Source: Branchipolynoe longqiensis (taxonomy: Eukaryota > Annelida > Polychaeta > Phyllodocida > Polynoidae). From it: a DNA stretch of 64,000 nt. Both the position numbers and the translations under genes were made by a program. Location: positions 1-64,000 of the forward strand of contig JASIRB010003302.1 in NCBI GenBank assembly GCA_030323885.1. Direction: 5' to 3'. Below, one piece after another: positions 32,426-42,659 of the stretch. The stretch's first letter is position 1, and every line of letters begins with the position of its first letter. Under the pieces are notes generated by a model that was not told the origin of the DNA, did not search any database, and worked only from the letters and a program-made list of their open reading frames with translations.

Positions 32426-32830
32426 CATATCACAGAGATGAAGATCATCCGCCACTTGCTGGCCGCTGTGTGGCGCCCCCGAGGGAATAACCCCCAGGGG
32501 TGCAGGGGGATCCCCCAGGGGGCGCCTGTCATGAAGCCGCATCCTGATATAACCGAAAGACATGATTATACACCTGCGGCGGGATATGTGAGAAGGGTCC
32601 ACAGCGACGAAAGAAGCAAAAACGGCTGACCACTGGGTCATATCGAGCATACCCTTGCAGGATTAGTTTCCCATTCAGTAAGTAGTGATATTGTGTGATT
32701 TAAACAGAAGTCGATGTTGATAAATTAAAAATATACTTAAAGCACTTTAATCTGTGCAAAAGATACATATATATGTGTAAATATGTCTGAACAAGAAACT
32801 ACTAAAATAATAATGTGATCTTTCCATAAC
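32426..32830. other. Unique segment, two CTCF-like motifs
   Basis: Contains GTGGCGCCCCCGAGGG (about 32471) and CCCCCAGGGGGCGCCTG (about 32512), both close to CTCF cores. No coding exon was recognised. AT-rich after 32690. Confidence 0.3.
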
Positions 32831-33120
32831 TGTCTGTGTGTGAGTCTGTGTGTATGTGTCTGTGTGTGTCTGTCTGTGTCTGTCTGTGTGTGTGTCTGTG
32901 TGTGTCTGTGTGTGTCTGTGTATGTATGTGTGTGTCTGTGTGTCTGTGTGTCTGTGTGTATGCATGTGTGTCTGTATGTGTGTGTCTGTGTGTGTGTCTG
33001 TGCATGTGTCTGCGTGTGTGTCTGTGCATGTGTCTGCGTGTGTATATGTGTGTATGTGTCTGTGTGTGTCTGTGTGTGTCTGTGTCTGTCTGTGTGTCTG
33101 TGTGTGTGTGTCTGTTTTTC
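32831..33120 (+). repeat. (TGTGTC)n microsatellite
   Basis: TG-rich array of GTGTGTCTGTGTG units with minor TATG and TGCATG variants. Cys/Val-rich ORFs are artefacts. Confidence 0.94.
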
Positions 33121-33614
33121 AACATGTCCAAAACCTCGACGTCTTCCGACAAGAGACGACGAGAGGCGACGAGAGCGGACGTGATGTGACGAGACCTTAA
33201 CGTAACTGTAACGAGACTTTAACGAGACCCGACGTCTTCCGACGTAATGACGAAAAACCCCACTCGTCGCACACTCGTTGTCGATTTCGTTGTAGTGTGA
33301 CAGCACCATTAAGAACATCGCCTTACTGGAGGACACTCAAGGATGGTCCTCCAGCCTCAGCTACCCAGCCCCTCCACGCACTCTCACCCACGTGTTCTGG
33401 GTGTGGTGGCATTTAAGGCGCCATTCCATTGGGTGTGAAGCCCCCTGGCGGGATGCTGAATAGTTACAGCGCTAACTCACCTGCACAGTGAGTGGGAGGG
33501 GGTGTTGGGGTCACTCAGAGGTCACGTGAGGTGGGTGCCTGCATGGATGCCTCTCAGGGAAAGGCCCTGGGCTGTAACAAAAAAACAACGACCACTACAA
33601 AACCCAAAGTTCGA
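33121..33614. other. Unique segment with GACGAGAC-type motifs
   Basis: 33135-33300 is rich in CGACG/ACGAGA words, and CGACGTCTTCCGAC occurs twice (33139 and 33230), without a clear unit. 33440-33600 ends in GGGCTGTAACAAAAAAACAA and may be a SINE 3' end. No gene was recognised. Confidence 0.35.
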
Positions 33615-33677
33615 TTCCTTTACAGACGAGATGGCTTAGTCGGTTGAGGACCCATCCCCACCCGAGCCACGCTAGTT

Positions 33678-34010
33678 AGTTGTTGGGGTTTTACGTCCTG
33701 GCAACATCTAAGGTCATATCATATCAAGACGGGAACCGACTTGTGACAGTGCACACTCATGGCAACGTTATAGTGCTGTGCTACTGGAAGACTAGGGCCA
33801 CCAGCACTATGGCCTGCTATCCCACTCAGTCCTATATTGTCCTGACACTGAGCCAACCAGTTCTTGCCCTATCCTAATAATGCCCTATCCTAATACTAAT
33901 AGCGCCCTATCCAAATAGCACCTGGCTAGGAAGCGACAAGTATACATTTTAAAGTCATTGGTTTGACTCGACCAGGGTTCGAAACAAAACGGGAGATGGA
34001 CGATCAACTC
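33678..34010 (-). mobile_element. SINE-1 with small internal duplication
   Basis: Well-preserved tail and 3' domain, with a CATAT duplication (GGTCATATCATATCAAGACG). Near 33880 the CCTATCCTAATAATGC block is repeated. Ends at the B-box region (AGGGTTCGAAAC). Confidence 0.85.
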
Positions 34011-34099
34011 AGTTGACCTTCCCGTCTGGTGGGAGCCGATCCAAGCCTGGCATTGAATGCTACATGGTTTTAAGTTTCTGACATTTTTTAAGCTGCATA

Positions 34100-34255
34100 T
34101 ATTAGGTTGGTCGTTTTAGTCTAGTTTACTTTAGCTTGAAATAACTTTTATTTTCAAGGGTTAACTTTACATTCGATGTGAAAACTTATCAAGTTTGTAA
34201 TTCTGATACCATAAGCTTCAACAGTGTCAGGATCTATTAAATTGATCTAATGAAT
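34100..34255 (-). mobile_element. Decayed TTAA-element fragment
   Basis: Low-identity inverse match (CTAGTTTACTTTAGCTTGAA, ATAACTTTTATTTTCAAGG) to the interior of the TTAA-bounded family. No ends are present. Confidence 0.4.
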
Positions 34256-35515
34256 ATGTGAGTGAGTGATTGAATATGTGGGTGAGTGAGTTAAGAGGTG
34301 AGTGAGCGAATACCTGAGTGAGTGAATATGTCAGTGAGTGAGTGAGTGAATATGTGGGTGAGTGAGTGAAGAGGTGAGTGAGTGAATAGGTGAGTCAGTG
34401 AATAAGTGAGTGAGTGAATATGTGATCGAGTGAATGTGTGAGTGAGTGAATATGTGAGTGAGTGAATATGTGAGTGAGTGAATATGTGAGTGAGTGAATA
34501 TGTGAGTGCATGAAGTGGTGAGTGAATATGTGAGGGAGTGAATATGTGTGTGAGTGAATATGTGGGTGAGTGAGTGAAGAGGTGAGTGAGTGAATATGTG
34601 AGTTATTGTATATGTGAGTGAATGAAGAGGTGAGTGAGGGAATATGTGATTGAGTGAATATGTGAGTGAGTTAATATGTGATTGAGTGAATATGTGAGTG
34701 AGTTAATATGCGAGTTAGTGAGTAAATATGTGAGTGAGTGAATATGTGGTGACTGAGTGAATATGTGGGTGACTGAGTGAATATGTGAACGAGTGAATAT
34801 GTGAGTGAGTGAATATGTGAGTGAGTGAATATGTGAGTGAGTGAATATGTGAGTGCATGAAGTGGGGAGTGAATATGTGAGGGAGTGAATATGTGAGTGA
34901 GTAAATATGTGAGGGACTGAAGAGGAGTTAGTGAATATGTGAGTTATTGTATATGTGAGTGAATGAAGAGGTGAGTGAGTGAATCTGTGATTGAGTGAAT
35001 ATGTGAGTGAGTGAATATATGAGTGAGTGAATATGTGAGTGAGTGGGTGAATATGTGAGTGAGTGAATATGTGAGTGAGTTAATATGCGAGTGAGTGAGT
35101 AAATATCTGAGTGAGTGAATATGTGGGTGACTGAGTGAATATGTGAGTGAATGAATATGTGAGTGAGTGAATATGTGAGTGAGTGAATATGTGAGTGAGT
35201 GAATATGTGAGTGAGTGAATATGTGAGTGAGTGAATATGTGAGTGAGTGGGTGAATATGTGAGTGAGTGAATATGTGCGTGAGTGGGTGAATATGTGAGT
35301 GAGTTAATATGTGAGTGAGTGGGTGAATATGTGAGTGACTGAATATGTGGCTGAGTGAGTGAATATGTGAGTGAGTTAATATGTGAGTGAGTGGGTGAAT
35401 ATGTGAGTGACTGAATATGTGGCTGAGTGAGTGAATATGTGAGTGAGTTAATATGTGCGTGAGTGGGTGAATATGTGAGTGAGTGAATATGTGAGTGAGT
35501 TAATATGTGAGTGAC
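34256..35515 (+). repeat. 16-bp GTGAGTGAGTGAATAT satellite
   Basis: About 1.26 kb, with interspersed 12- and 20-bp variants, for example GTGGGTGACTGAGTGAATAT. Blocks around 34560-34930 and 34930-35100 repeat in similar order, indicating segmental amplification. Confidence 0.95.
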
Positions 35516-35689
35516 AAATGCTAATAAATTCATCTAAGTTGAATATGTTCGTTTTGGTTTCGAGAATTTGATGCTTAAGCTTACTCTTTTTTAATTACTT
35601 GCACACATAAAATGCAGGTTTATGCAAATATTAGGTGATTAAACATGGGACATTTCAATCATCGACACTTGGTCTTCCACATTCCACTG

Positions 35690-35939
35690 CTCCTTGTCAT
35701 ATCCTAGTAATCCCGAGCGTCAGGCTAGGAAATGAAAAGTATTAATTATTAAAGCTTGGCTTTACTAGGATAGGGCAAGCACTGGTTGGTTCGGTCTTAG
35801 GATAATGTGATTGAGTGGGATTTCGGATCGTGGGACTGTAAGTATGATATCCCTGGAGGGCAGCACTATTAATCCACCAGCAGTATGAATGCGCACTGTC
35901 ACAACTCTACAGGTAGGTATCCATCCTCTTATGGCCTTA
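35690..35939. mobile_element. Two opposed SINE-1 fragments
   Basis: 35690-35760 is a minus fragment (TCCTAGTAATCCCGAGCG, GGCTAGGAAATGAAAAG). 35765-35939 is a plus copy of body and 3' domain truncated at ATGGCCTTA. The truncation point is the TTA target site of the Harbinger element. Confidence 0.75.
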
Positions 35940-36272
35940 TGCCCGGTACACACCTACCGTATACGATTCACGCACTAAAACTGGCTGGCCGATGCAATGC
36001 GTCACGACCCAGTCCATCCCGTTTGCGACTTAAAACTGACGACAGGGGGTGCTCACATATACCGACTGGGTGTGCGCACATATACCGTCCGTTTCGCGAC
36101 TGCGTTCCACAAACCTGGTGTATTTAGCGCGAACTACACTCGCATCAGCGCCTCCTAGCAGTTGTTGATCGGCCGTCGGCCAGCAACGCTAGATGGCGCC
36201 AAGTTGTTTTTTATTGCTGCGACTGGCGTCGGGGCCGCGAACCACGTTGAGCCGTTTAAAGTGAGCAGCAAA

Positions 36273-39202
36273 ATGGCGCCGCATTCAACTGCTCAAAAGA
36301 GAGCCGTGGCTATTGGGCTTGCTCTGCTTGCCATACGCCGCCGCCGACGACGTCGGAAGATTGCTCGAAATGTGTGGGTTCGGCCACACATCGCTCAAAG
36401 ATCGGAACTAGGAGCATTCAATGCCCTGATGGCTGGTCTACGCAGGGATGAGCCGCAGGCCTTCACCAACTTCAGCCGCATGCCGTCGGATCAGTTCGAC
36501 GAGTTGTTGCGCCTGGTAGAGGATCTTATCGCACGCCAAAACACCCGATATCGAGCGTCGATATCGGCTGCGGAGAGGTTGGCCATCACCCTGCGATTCA
36601 TGGCAACTGGTAAGGACTTAACTTTATTTTAAACATATTTTAAACATATTTTTCTCCTTGTCAGATTCACGATATCCTTGCTCTGAGTTCACATTTAAAT
36701 ATATTTTAATTGAGATAAACCAAAATATGTAACCAAATAATTTAGTTTAGCAAACAAATTTTGTTAGTCCTTGTCATTGTTTTTAGGTGACTCCTTCCGG
36801 AGTCTGAGCTACCAGTTTTAAATCAATACAACTAGAAATCTAAATAAACCGATATATCTAACCAACAAATTTAATTTTGTTTGTACGTGAATCCTTCCGG
36901 AGTCTCAGCTACCTGTTTCGTGTGGGGGCAACCACCATCGGCCAAATTGTCCCCGAGACCTGCGACGCCATCTACCAGTCGCTGAAGAACGATTATTTCA
37001 AGGTAAGATTGCTTTATATGGTTTCTTTTATTGATTTTCATACAACGGTAGAATACCGTAACAAGTATACCGTAACAAGTATAGAATACAGTAACAACAA
37101 CTCTGCCACAGCAGAATCAGAATCAATCTTTAGCACTGTGCGTACACACAGTGTGAGTAAAATATAATGGAACCGACTAAAACTAAACCCTAAACTGACT
37201 AATAACTTTATCGAACTTTCTTTAGCAGTGTGAGTACACACAGTGTGATTAAAAAAATGGATCCGACTAAAACTTAAGCTACATCTTTGTCTTAAACTTG
37301 AATAATGGAACCGACTAACAAACGTTAACCAACTAATTTAATTGTCATACTCGGAATAATGATCAGATTCAAACATGTTTACGAACGAAAAGGACCCAGT
37401 AACGGGCCTATGAGCTACATCTTTGTCTTAAACTTGAATAATGGAACCGACTAAAAAACGTTAACCAACTAATTTAATTGTCATACTCGGAATATTGATC
37501 AGATTCCAACATGTTTACGAACGAAAAGGACCCAGTAACGGGCCTATGATCTACATCTTTGTCTTAAACTTGAATAATGGAACCGACTAAAAAACGTTAA
37601 CCAACTAATTTAATTGTCATACTCGGAATATTGATCAGATTCCAACATGTTTACGAACGAAAAGGACCCAGTAACGGGCCTATGAGCTACATCTTTGTCT
37701 TAAACTTGAATAATGGAACCGACTAAAAAATTTTAACCAACTAATTTAATTGTCATACTCGGAATATTGATCAGATTCCAACATGTTTACGAACGAAAAC
37801 CCAGCCCCGGGCCTATGCGCACCGGGCCTATGCGCGTCGGTCCCCGATGGTCCTGGTCTGTTTCCACTGTCCGCCTGTGGGGTACTGTTTCGCGCCGCGT
37901 TTCGCGCCGCGATTATTTTCATGTTCCCGCGGAAGCAAGCCTGATCAATGTCGTTTTGGACTACCATCAACACTTTGGGATCTGTGATCGTTCGTAGTCT
38001 ATTGGTAACAGGTTTGCCAAATGTCGTGAGCGCATCGTCTGGAGGGGCATGTGTGTCTTCCAGGTTCTTAATAACCAGGTGCATAAGATCGTCATCTCCT
38101 GCGTCGCCGTCCCGTCTCTTGCGCTTTTTTTTGTTCACCCAATCTTGGTTGGACATTGGGGTGCTGGTGTTGGTGCGGTAGGATCCGACCTCTGTAGGAT
38201 CGTCGCCGACGTTACTTAGATTTTGCGACGACACACTCTGGGTATCAGCGTCAGTCCCTGTCTCCTCGTCGGCGTTGACAACCGTCTCGTCACGGTTTAC
38301 CTGCAAGCGTGAAGAGAGAAACAATTTAGTTTGTCGAAAACAACTTGTAAATTTATTTATTGTGGTATTGTTGTATTTAAGTGTCGTTGTATTTTTGTTT
38401 TTGCAGACCCCGTCGAGCCCGGAGGAGCGGAGGAAAGTCACTGACCAGTTTCAGGCTAGATGGAACTTCCCCAACTGTCTGGGCGCCCTGGTCGGGAAGC
38501 ACATACACATCAAACCCCCAGCGCACTCCGGGTCGACATTCTACAACTACAAACACACATTCAGCATCGTACTGATGGCCCTAGTTGACGCCGACTATCG
38601 GTTCATCTTTGTCGATGTGGGATGCAACGGCCGGGTTAGTGATGGGGGGTCTTTTCCGGATGCACCCTTCAACAGGCTCTGGAGAACCATGCCGAGTCGT
38701 TCCCACCCCCCAACCACTACCAGGGGATGATCGGCCTTTGGGGCATTACATTGTGGCGGACGATGCCTTTCCCCTCAAAGAGTATTTGATGAAGCCGTTC
38801 AGCCACAGAGACATGCGGATGGATCACCGGATCTATAATTATCGGCTATCGCGCGCCCGATGTGTCGTTGAAAACGCGTTCGGAATCATGTCCAACAGGT
38901 TCAGGGTCTTTCTGACCAACATAGCATTAGCGCCAGACAAAGTGGAGAAGATCGTCATGGCGGGCTGCGCCCTACACAATTTCCTGCGGGAAAAGATAGG
39001 CACCACAGCAACAGGTGACTACGAAGACCCAGCGACGCACTCGGTTACTCCCGGGTCATGCAGAAATGATCGCGTGCTACGTCAGGTGACATTCCCATCG
39101 GGGACCAACTCGACTCAACGGGCCAAGACCCAACGGGATTACCTGGTAGAATACGTGAACTCTGCGACAGGGTCTGTCCCGTGGCAGTCGGCCATGATCT
39201 AG
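36273..39202 (+). pseudogene. Harbinger DDE transposase, three exons
   Basis: It would excise and integrate the element. Exon 1 runs from ATG 36273 (AAAATGG context, Arg-rich start) to ACTG|GTAAGG at 36609. It holds MPSDQFDELLRLVEDLI. Exon 2 ends at 37002 (TTCAAG|GTAAG). Exon 3 starts after TTGCAG at 38407. The last two junctions agree in phase. Catalytic-domain motifs are GALVGKHIHIKPP, VDVGCNGRVSDGGSF and RARCVVENAFGIMSNRFR (third acid, Glu). Damage: the first catalytic Asp of the family's GAxDGKH motif is Val (codon 38491-38493); two frameshifts lie between about 38665 and 38715; and the start of exon 2 is duplicated 100 bp apart (36787 and 36887), with only the first copy keeping a splice acceptor and running into a stop. 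Confidence 0.88.
37341..37790 (-). repeat. 136-bp tandem repeat at end of MADF gene
   Basis: ATTGTCATACTCGGAATA recurs at 37341, 37477, 37613 and 37749, exactly 136 bp apart. The unit contains the gene's final codons (minus) plus 3' flank (TTACGAACGAAAAGGACCC, TAATGGAACCGACTAAA). The copy that ends the real ORF is the rightmost one. Confidence 0.93.
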
Positions 39203-40077
39203 ACTGTATATATGTTAAATAGTGTAAAACTTTTGGACTACCATCAAGACTTCTCGATCTGTGATCATACGTAGTCTATCGGAAATATATGTATATTAGT
39301 ATATTTGTAAAATAAACCATTACTTTATAATTTAGAACTTATAGTGTGTGTGTGTATTGATAAGTATCGTTACCTCAGCAGTTTCTTGACTGCATCTTGG
39401 CGACGGTAGTAGGTGGTTGCTGACACTCTGCCGTCACTGCAAATGGGGTGCCAGGAACGACAGCGAGCTCTGGATCCATTTCTGCCTGGCGGTCAGACGC
39501 TTCCCTTCAGAACCCGAGGCCGCTTGTTTACGAAAGCGTGTGTACTGGGTGCGGAGGTTTGTCATCCTTTTCTGGATGGACGTCGCTGTAAAAACATATT
39601 ATACCCGTCTTGTATTGTATATTAGGGAAAAATAGCAGTAGGAAACCCGACAAATAATAAATGCTACAACCTGGCGCCCCATATTTTATTCGGCACTTTG
39701 ACATACAACGCGAGCCGTTTCGCGATTAGAACATTTAGGTCATTTATCTGATTATTTATCGCCATTATGGCCGTTCCCGCTAACTTTGATTTGAAAACCA
39801 ATAACTTAATGTAATTTTCATGTGCGAGCGACGACTATTAAGCAGGAGCCATTTTCAACCACCGGCGCATTTCACAACGATGATGACAAAAAAAAAATAC
39901 AATATTATCGGGAAAAACGGGCCTACCTGACTGTCCGATTTCTGCGGAGATCGCCGCCAACGCACCAACCTTCTTGACTCGGTTAGAATATTCTTGGCAC
40001 GACACATCGAACAGACACGGCAGAGTTTGCCACATCTCGACCATCGCTACCCCCGCCTCGTTCGTCCAGTCCGCCAT
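37746..40077 (-). pseudogene. Harbinger MADF/SANT-like protein, three exons, one stop
   Basis: In this superfamily the second protein binds the transposon ends and helps import the transposase into the nucleus. Exon 1 is 40077-39927 (MADWTNEAGVAMVEMWQT; donor GTCAG|GTAGGC). Exon 2 is 39585-39374 (acceptor TTTTTACAG, donor GCTGAG|GTAACG), with NLRTQYTRFRKQAASG and WIQSSLSFLAPHLQ, a MADF-like pattern. Exon 3 is 38300-37746 (acceptor CGCTTGCAG), with an acidic stretch, KKKRKRRDGDAGDDD as a possible nuclear signal, and the end SDQYSEYDN. All junction phases agree. One in-frame TGA (39434-39436) follows HLQ. The last codons are copied in a 136-bp tandem array beyond the stop. Confidence 0.82.
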
Positions 40078-40403
40078 TTTTATCGTTTTTGTATGGACAT
40101 GGTCACATGACCCTTCCCGGCCCGGCAATTGGCTGATGCGTTAAAACCCCGACGCGATCGATCGCCGACTAGCACACGCCTACCGTATGCGATACGACTG
40201 ACCGCTCACATATACCGATTCTCGAACGGGCCGATTCGTTTTTCGAATCGGTTGCGATTCGAGTTGTAAGCCCTAAAACTTAGTTTTATACGCGAATCGC
40301 AAGCATCTAGTGTGCGCGGGGGTTGCACACCTAATGACTAAAAGTGAGTTTTATGTGCGAAACGGGCAGTTTTAGATCGTATACAGGAGGTGTGTACTAG
40401 GCA

Positions 40404-40690
40404 TTAGATAGTACTAGAACGTAATGCCCCCACCCCCACCCCCACCCCAAAAAAAAGAAAACCAAAAAAGAACCCACACACACCCAACAAAACAACCCAA
40501 AAGAAACCCGACTAAAACACATGCAAACACGCACACACAAAAAAACACCAAAAAAAACACTCAAACACTCCCACTTCCGCCCGCCACTGTATTCCAGTCC
40601 GGTTGACCTTTCTCTTCGTCCTCACTGATTCATTGGGTCCCCGGGGGGCCCCCCCCCCCCCCCCCCCCCCCACCCACCCCCCTCACCTCC
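40404..40690. repeat. C/A-rich and poly-C low complexity
   Basis: 40424-40560 is ACCC/AAAC-rich. 40640-40678 is an almost unbroken C run. No gene was seen. Confidence 0.7.
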
Positions 40691-40964
40691 TGTGCCCCCA
40701 CCCCCCTGCTGGGAGTTACTCACTTCGCTCCTCCCGACAGGCGCTCCGTGCTCAGTGTCGGACTCGGTCACATCGGTCGCATCTGATCAGCCAGGTATAG
40801 CGCTCACATATCTACAGCCCACCACTTTCAGTGCACAATTGGTGCAACACGCCGGGTCCCAGCTCCAGTCCACCACAGGTACCAGCGAACAGGAACTCAG
40901 AAATACTGCTCTCTCAAAGGGACCAGAGGACAGGAACCAGAAGACATGTCAAAATTACGTCAAA
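40691..40964 (+). other. Open but unrecognised segment
   Basis: One plus frame stays open here (GAPCSVSDSVTSVASDQP, then AQLVQHAGSQLQSTTG) and continues into the SINE. Splice-like signals (CCCGACAG at 40734, TTTCAG at 40826, CACAGGTACC at 40874) could define small exons, but the peptide matches nothing I know. Confidence 0.2.
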
Positions 40965-41300
40965 TGTATTAAAGCTGGGGAGTTTGAATCCCAGCTGAGT
41001 CAAACCAGTGACTTACAGAATTGATACTTGTCACTACCTAGCCTGGCACTCGACATTAATACGATAGGGTAAGGACTGGTTAACTGAGTATCGGGATAAT
41101 GTGACTGAGTAAGATATCGAGTCATGGTGCCGGTGGACTGATCTCCCAGTGGGGCATCACTACAAAGTCACCATGAGTGTGCACTACCATATTGGTACCC
41201 ATCCTGAGTCAGGAGTACAAAAGTCCGCTGAGTCAAACTAATGACTTGCAAAATTGGTACTTGTCCCTACCTAGCCTGGCGCTCAGCATTGGTTGTAATG
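40965..41300 (+). mobile_element. SINE-1 plus second partial copy in tandem
   Basis: 40965-41222 runs from the B box (GAGTTTGAATCCCAG) through the body to GGTACCCATCCTGAG. 41225-41300 restarts at the linker (CTGAGTCAAACTAATGAC) and stops at GCTCAGCATT. Confidence 0.78.
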
Positions 41301-41784
41301 CTTGCATTGCGGTTGATTCGCGGCGGAGGAGGACGCCCCCCGCCCCACTGCCCGCTTTCATCTTCCTCCCGGGTTACGTCACCCCCCCACCCCCACCCGG
41401 CTCTGCCCTTATAACCGCGACAGCCACTGCCTCCAGCCACTCTGCCTCCTGCCCTCCTACAGCAGCCTCACTTTTTCCAAACACCGACCCCTGCTTTTTC
41501 TTTCTTTTTTTTTCTTCTTACTTTTTTCTTTTCTTATTTCTATTCCTAGGGTGGAGGGCTCTTCGGGGCTCCTCCCTCCCCACTGACTCTCCCCGGATGA
41601 CCTCGCCTGTCCTTGATTATGATTACTGTTTTTAAATTACCTATCTTCCTCGGGATTGTCAGTATTACTATCTATGTATGTTTACCCATGTTCCTCCTCG
41701 TTATCCATTCATTGTCATTGCCCCCATTTTATTATTGAATAACATGTTTTTTCTCCACCCCCGCCTCTGTTCCTCCTTCGTTGT
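41301..41784 (+). promoter_or_regulatory. CRE/TATA promoter-like block in unique DNA
   Basis: TTACGTCA (41374-41381) and CCTTATAACC (41407-41416) lie in a GC-rich setting and would place a plus-strand start near 41440. A long T/C-rich tract follows (41488-41552), ending TTCCTAG|GGTGG like a splice acceptor. No downstream coding exon was identified, and it might instead be a LINE 5' end. Confidence 0.25.
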
Positions 41785-41978
41785 GTATCAATAGGATAGG
41801 ACAATGACTGGTTAGCACAATATCAGAATATTGTGACTGAGTAGGAAATCGGGTTATAGTGCCGGCAAGCTGGTCTCCCAGTGGGGCAGCATTAAAAAGT
41901 TACCAGAAGTGCCCACTGTCACTAGTCGGTACCCATCCTGATCACTTTAGATGGTACTAGGATCTAAAAGCCCAACAA
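41785..41978 (+). mobile_element. SINE-1, 3' half
   Basis: Body from AATAGGATAGGACAATGAC to a diverged 3' domain ending GGATCTAAAAGCCCAACAAA. Confidence 0.78.
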
Positions 41979-42655
41979 ACAGTATCAAATTGTCATGACT
42001 TTTTAAGTTTAAAAGATGTGACGCTTTCATCGGACTATGCAGCTTTAAGATATTGTAAAATCGCTCAACTTAGATTACACGAGTTCTGTGTACGGAGTTC
42101 TCCTCGGGTAGTTGTTTGCAGTATTTGTTCATTGAACATCATGCAGCTTGCCAGCTTCTTGTAGTTTCCAAACTGCACAATGTGCTGGTGTTGATTGTCT
42201 GCTGTATCTCAAACAGGGCGTGGCTGCATTCTCGCATTGTAAGCACATGCAAATAATGGCTCTCGGCATCATATTTTGTCCATACTAAATCTGTTATAAT
42301 ATGCACTTTTTTATTTTGTGCTTACAATTTGTTCCCCTGTAAGCGCGTGCAAATGCTTTTGTGCGTACAATTTCTTTTTAAGTTCTGGCTATATTCCTGG
42401 ATGATCATTATAATCTACTTTAGCATAACTTTGATTATAGATGGCTAACTTTGGAGATATGTGAATTGCAAACATGCAGAATAAATTTGTGTTGCACACT
42501 CAGCAACTGGAGATGATAGGCTTGTCTCACCTCCATCGTTCTATTAAATTCACTTAATGTTCTTCGTATGCAGCAATAAATGTTTAATGAGTCTCGGTTC
42601 GCTCTGCAGGAACAATCGGGGCAAATGTTGGTTTCCAAACATTGTATTCATTGGG
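41979..42655. other. AT-rich DNA with TTAA-element fragments
   Basis: 42020-42054 is a right end (CATCGGACTATGCAGC, then TTTAAG). 42400-42560 is a decayed inverse fragment (AATCTACTTTAGCATAACTT, GATGGCTAACTTTGGAGAT). The rest is unique, with no exon recognised. Confidence 0.5.
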
Positions 42656-42659
42656 CTAT

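Larger units (their letters stand above)
35940..40403 (+). mobile_element. PIF/Harbinger transposon, complete but mutated
   Basis: 4464 bp. The ends are TGCCCGGTACACACCTACCG and, inverted, TGCCTAGTACACACCTCCTG, flanked by TTA at 35937-35939 and 40404-40406, the expected TWA target duplication of this superfamily. It encodes the two proteins typical of Harbinger elements: a DDE transposase (plus, three exons) and a MADF/SANT-like DNA-binding protein (minus, three exons). They converge and overlap. The last 250 bp match the two MITEs at 11880 and 47454. It is inserted in SINE-1 sequence on the left. Confidence 0.93.

Noticed and set aside
31410..32441. 343-codon proline/serine-rich ORF
   Set aside because: Pyrimidine-rich array. 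No signal peptide or domain is present, and overlapping frames are also open.
32426..32650. Possible small exon (ASKWRMIFISVI on minus)
   Set aside because: No splice sites in phase and no recognisable family.
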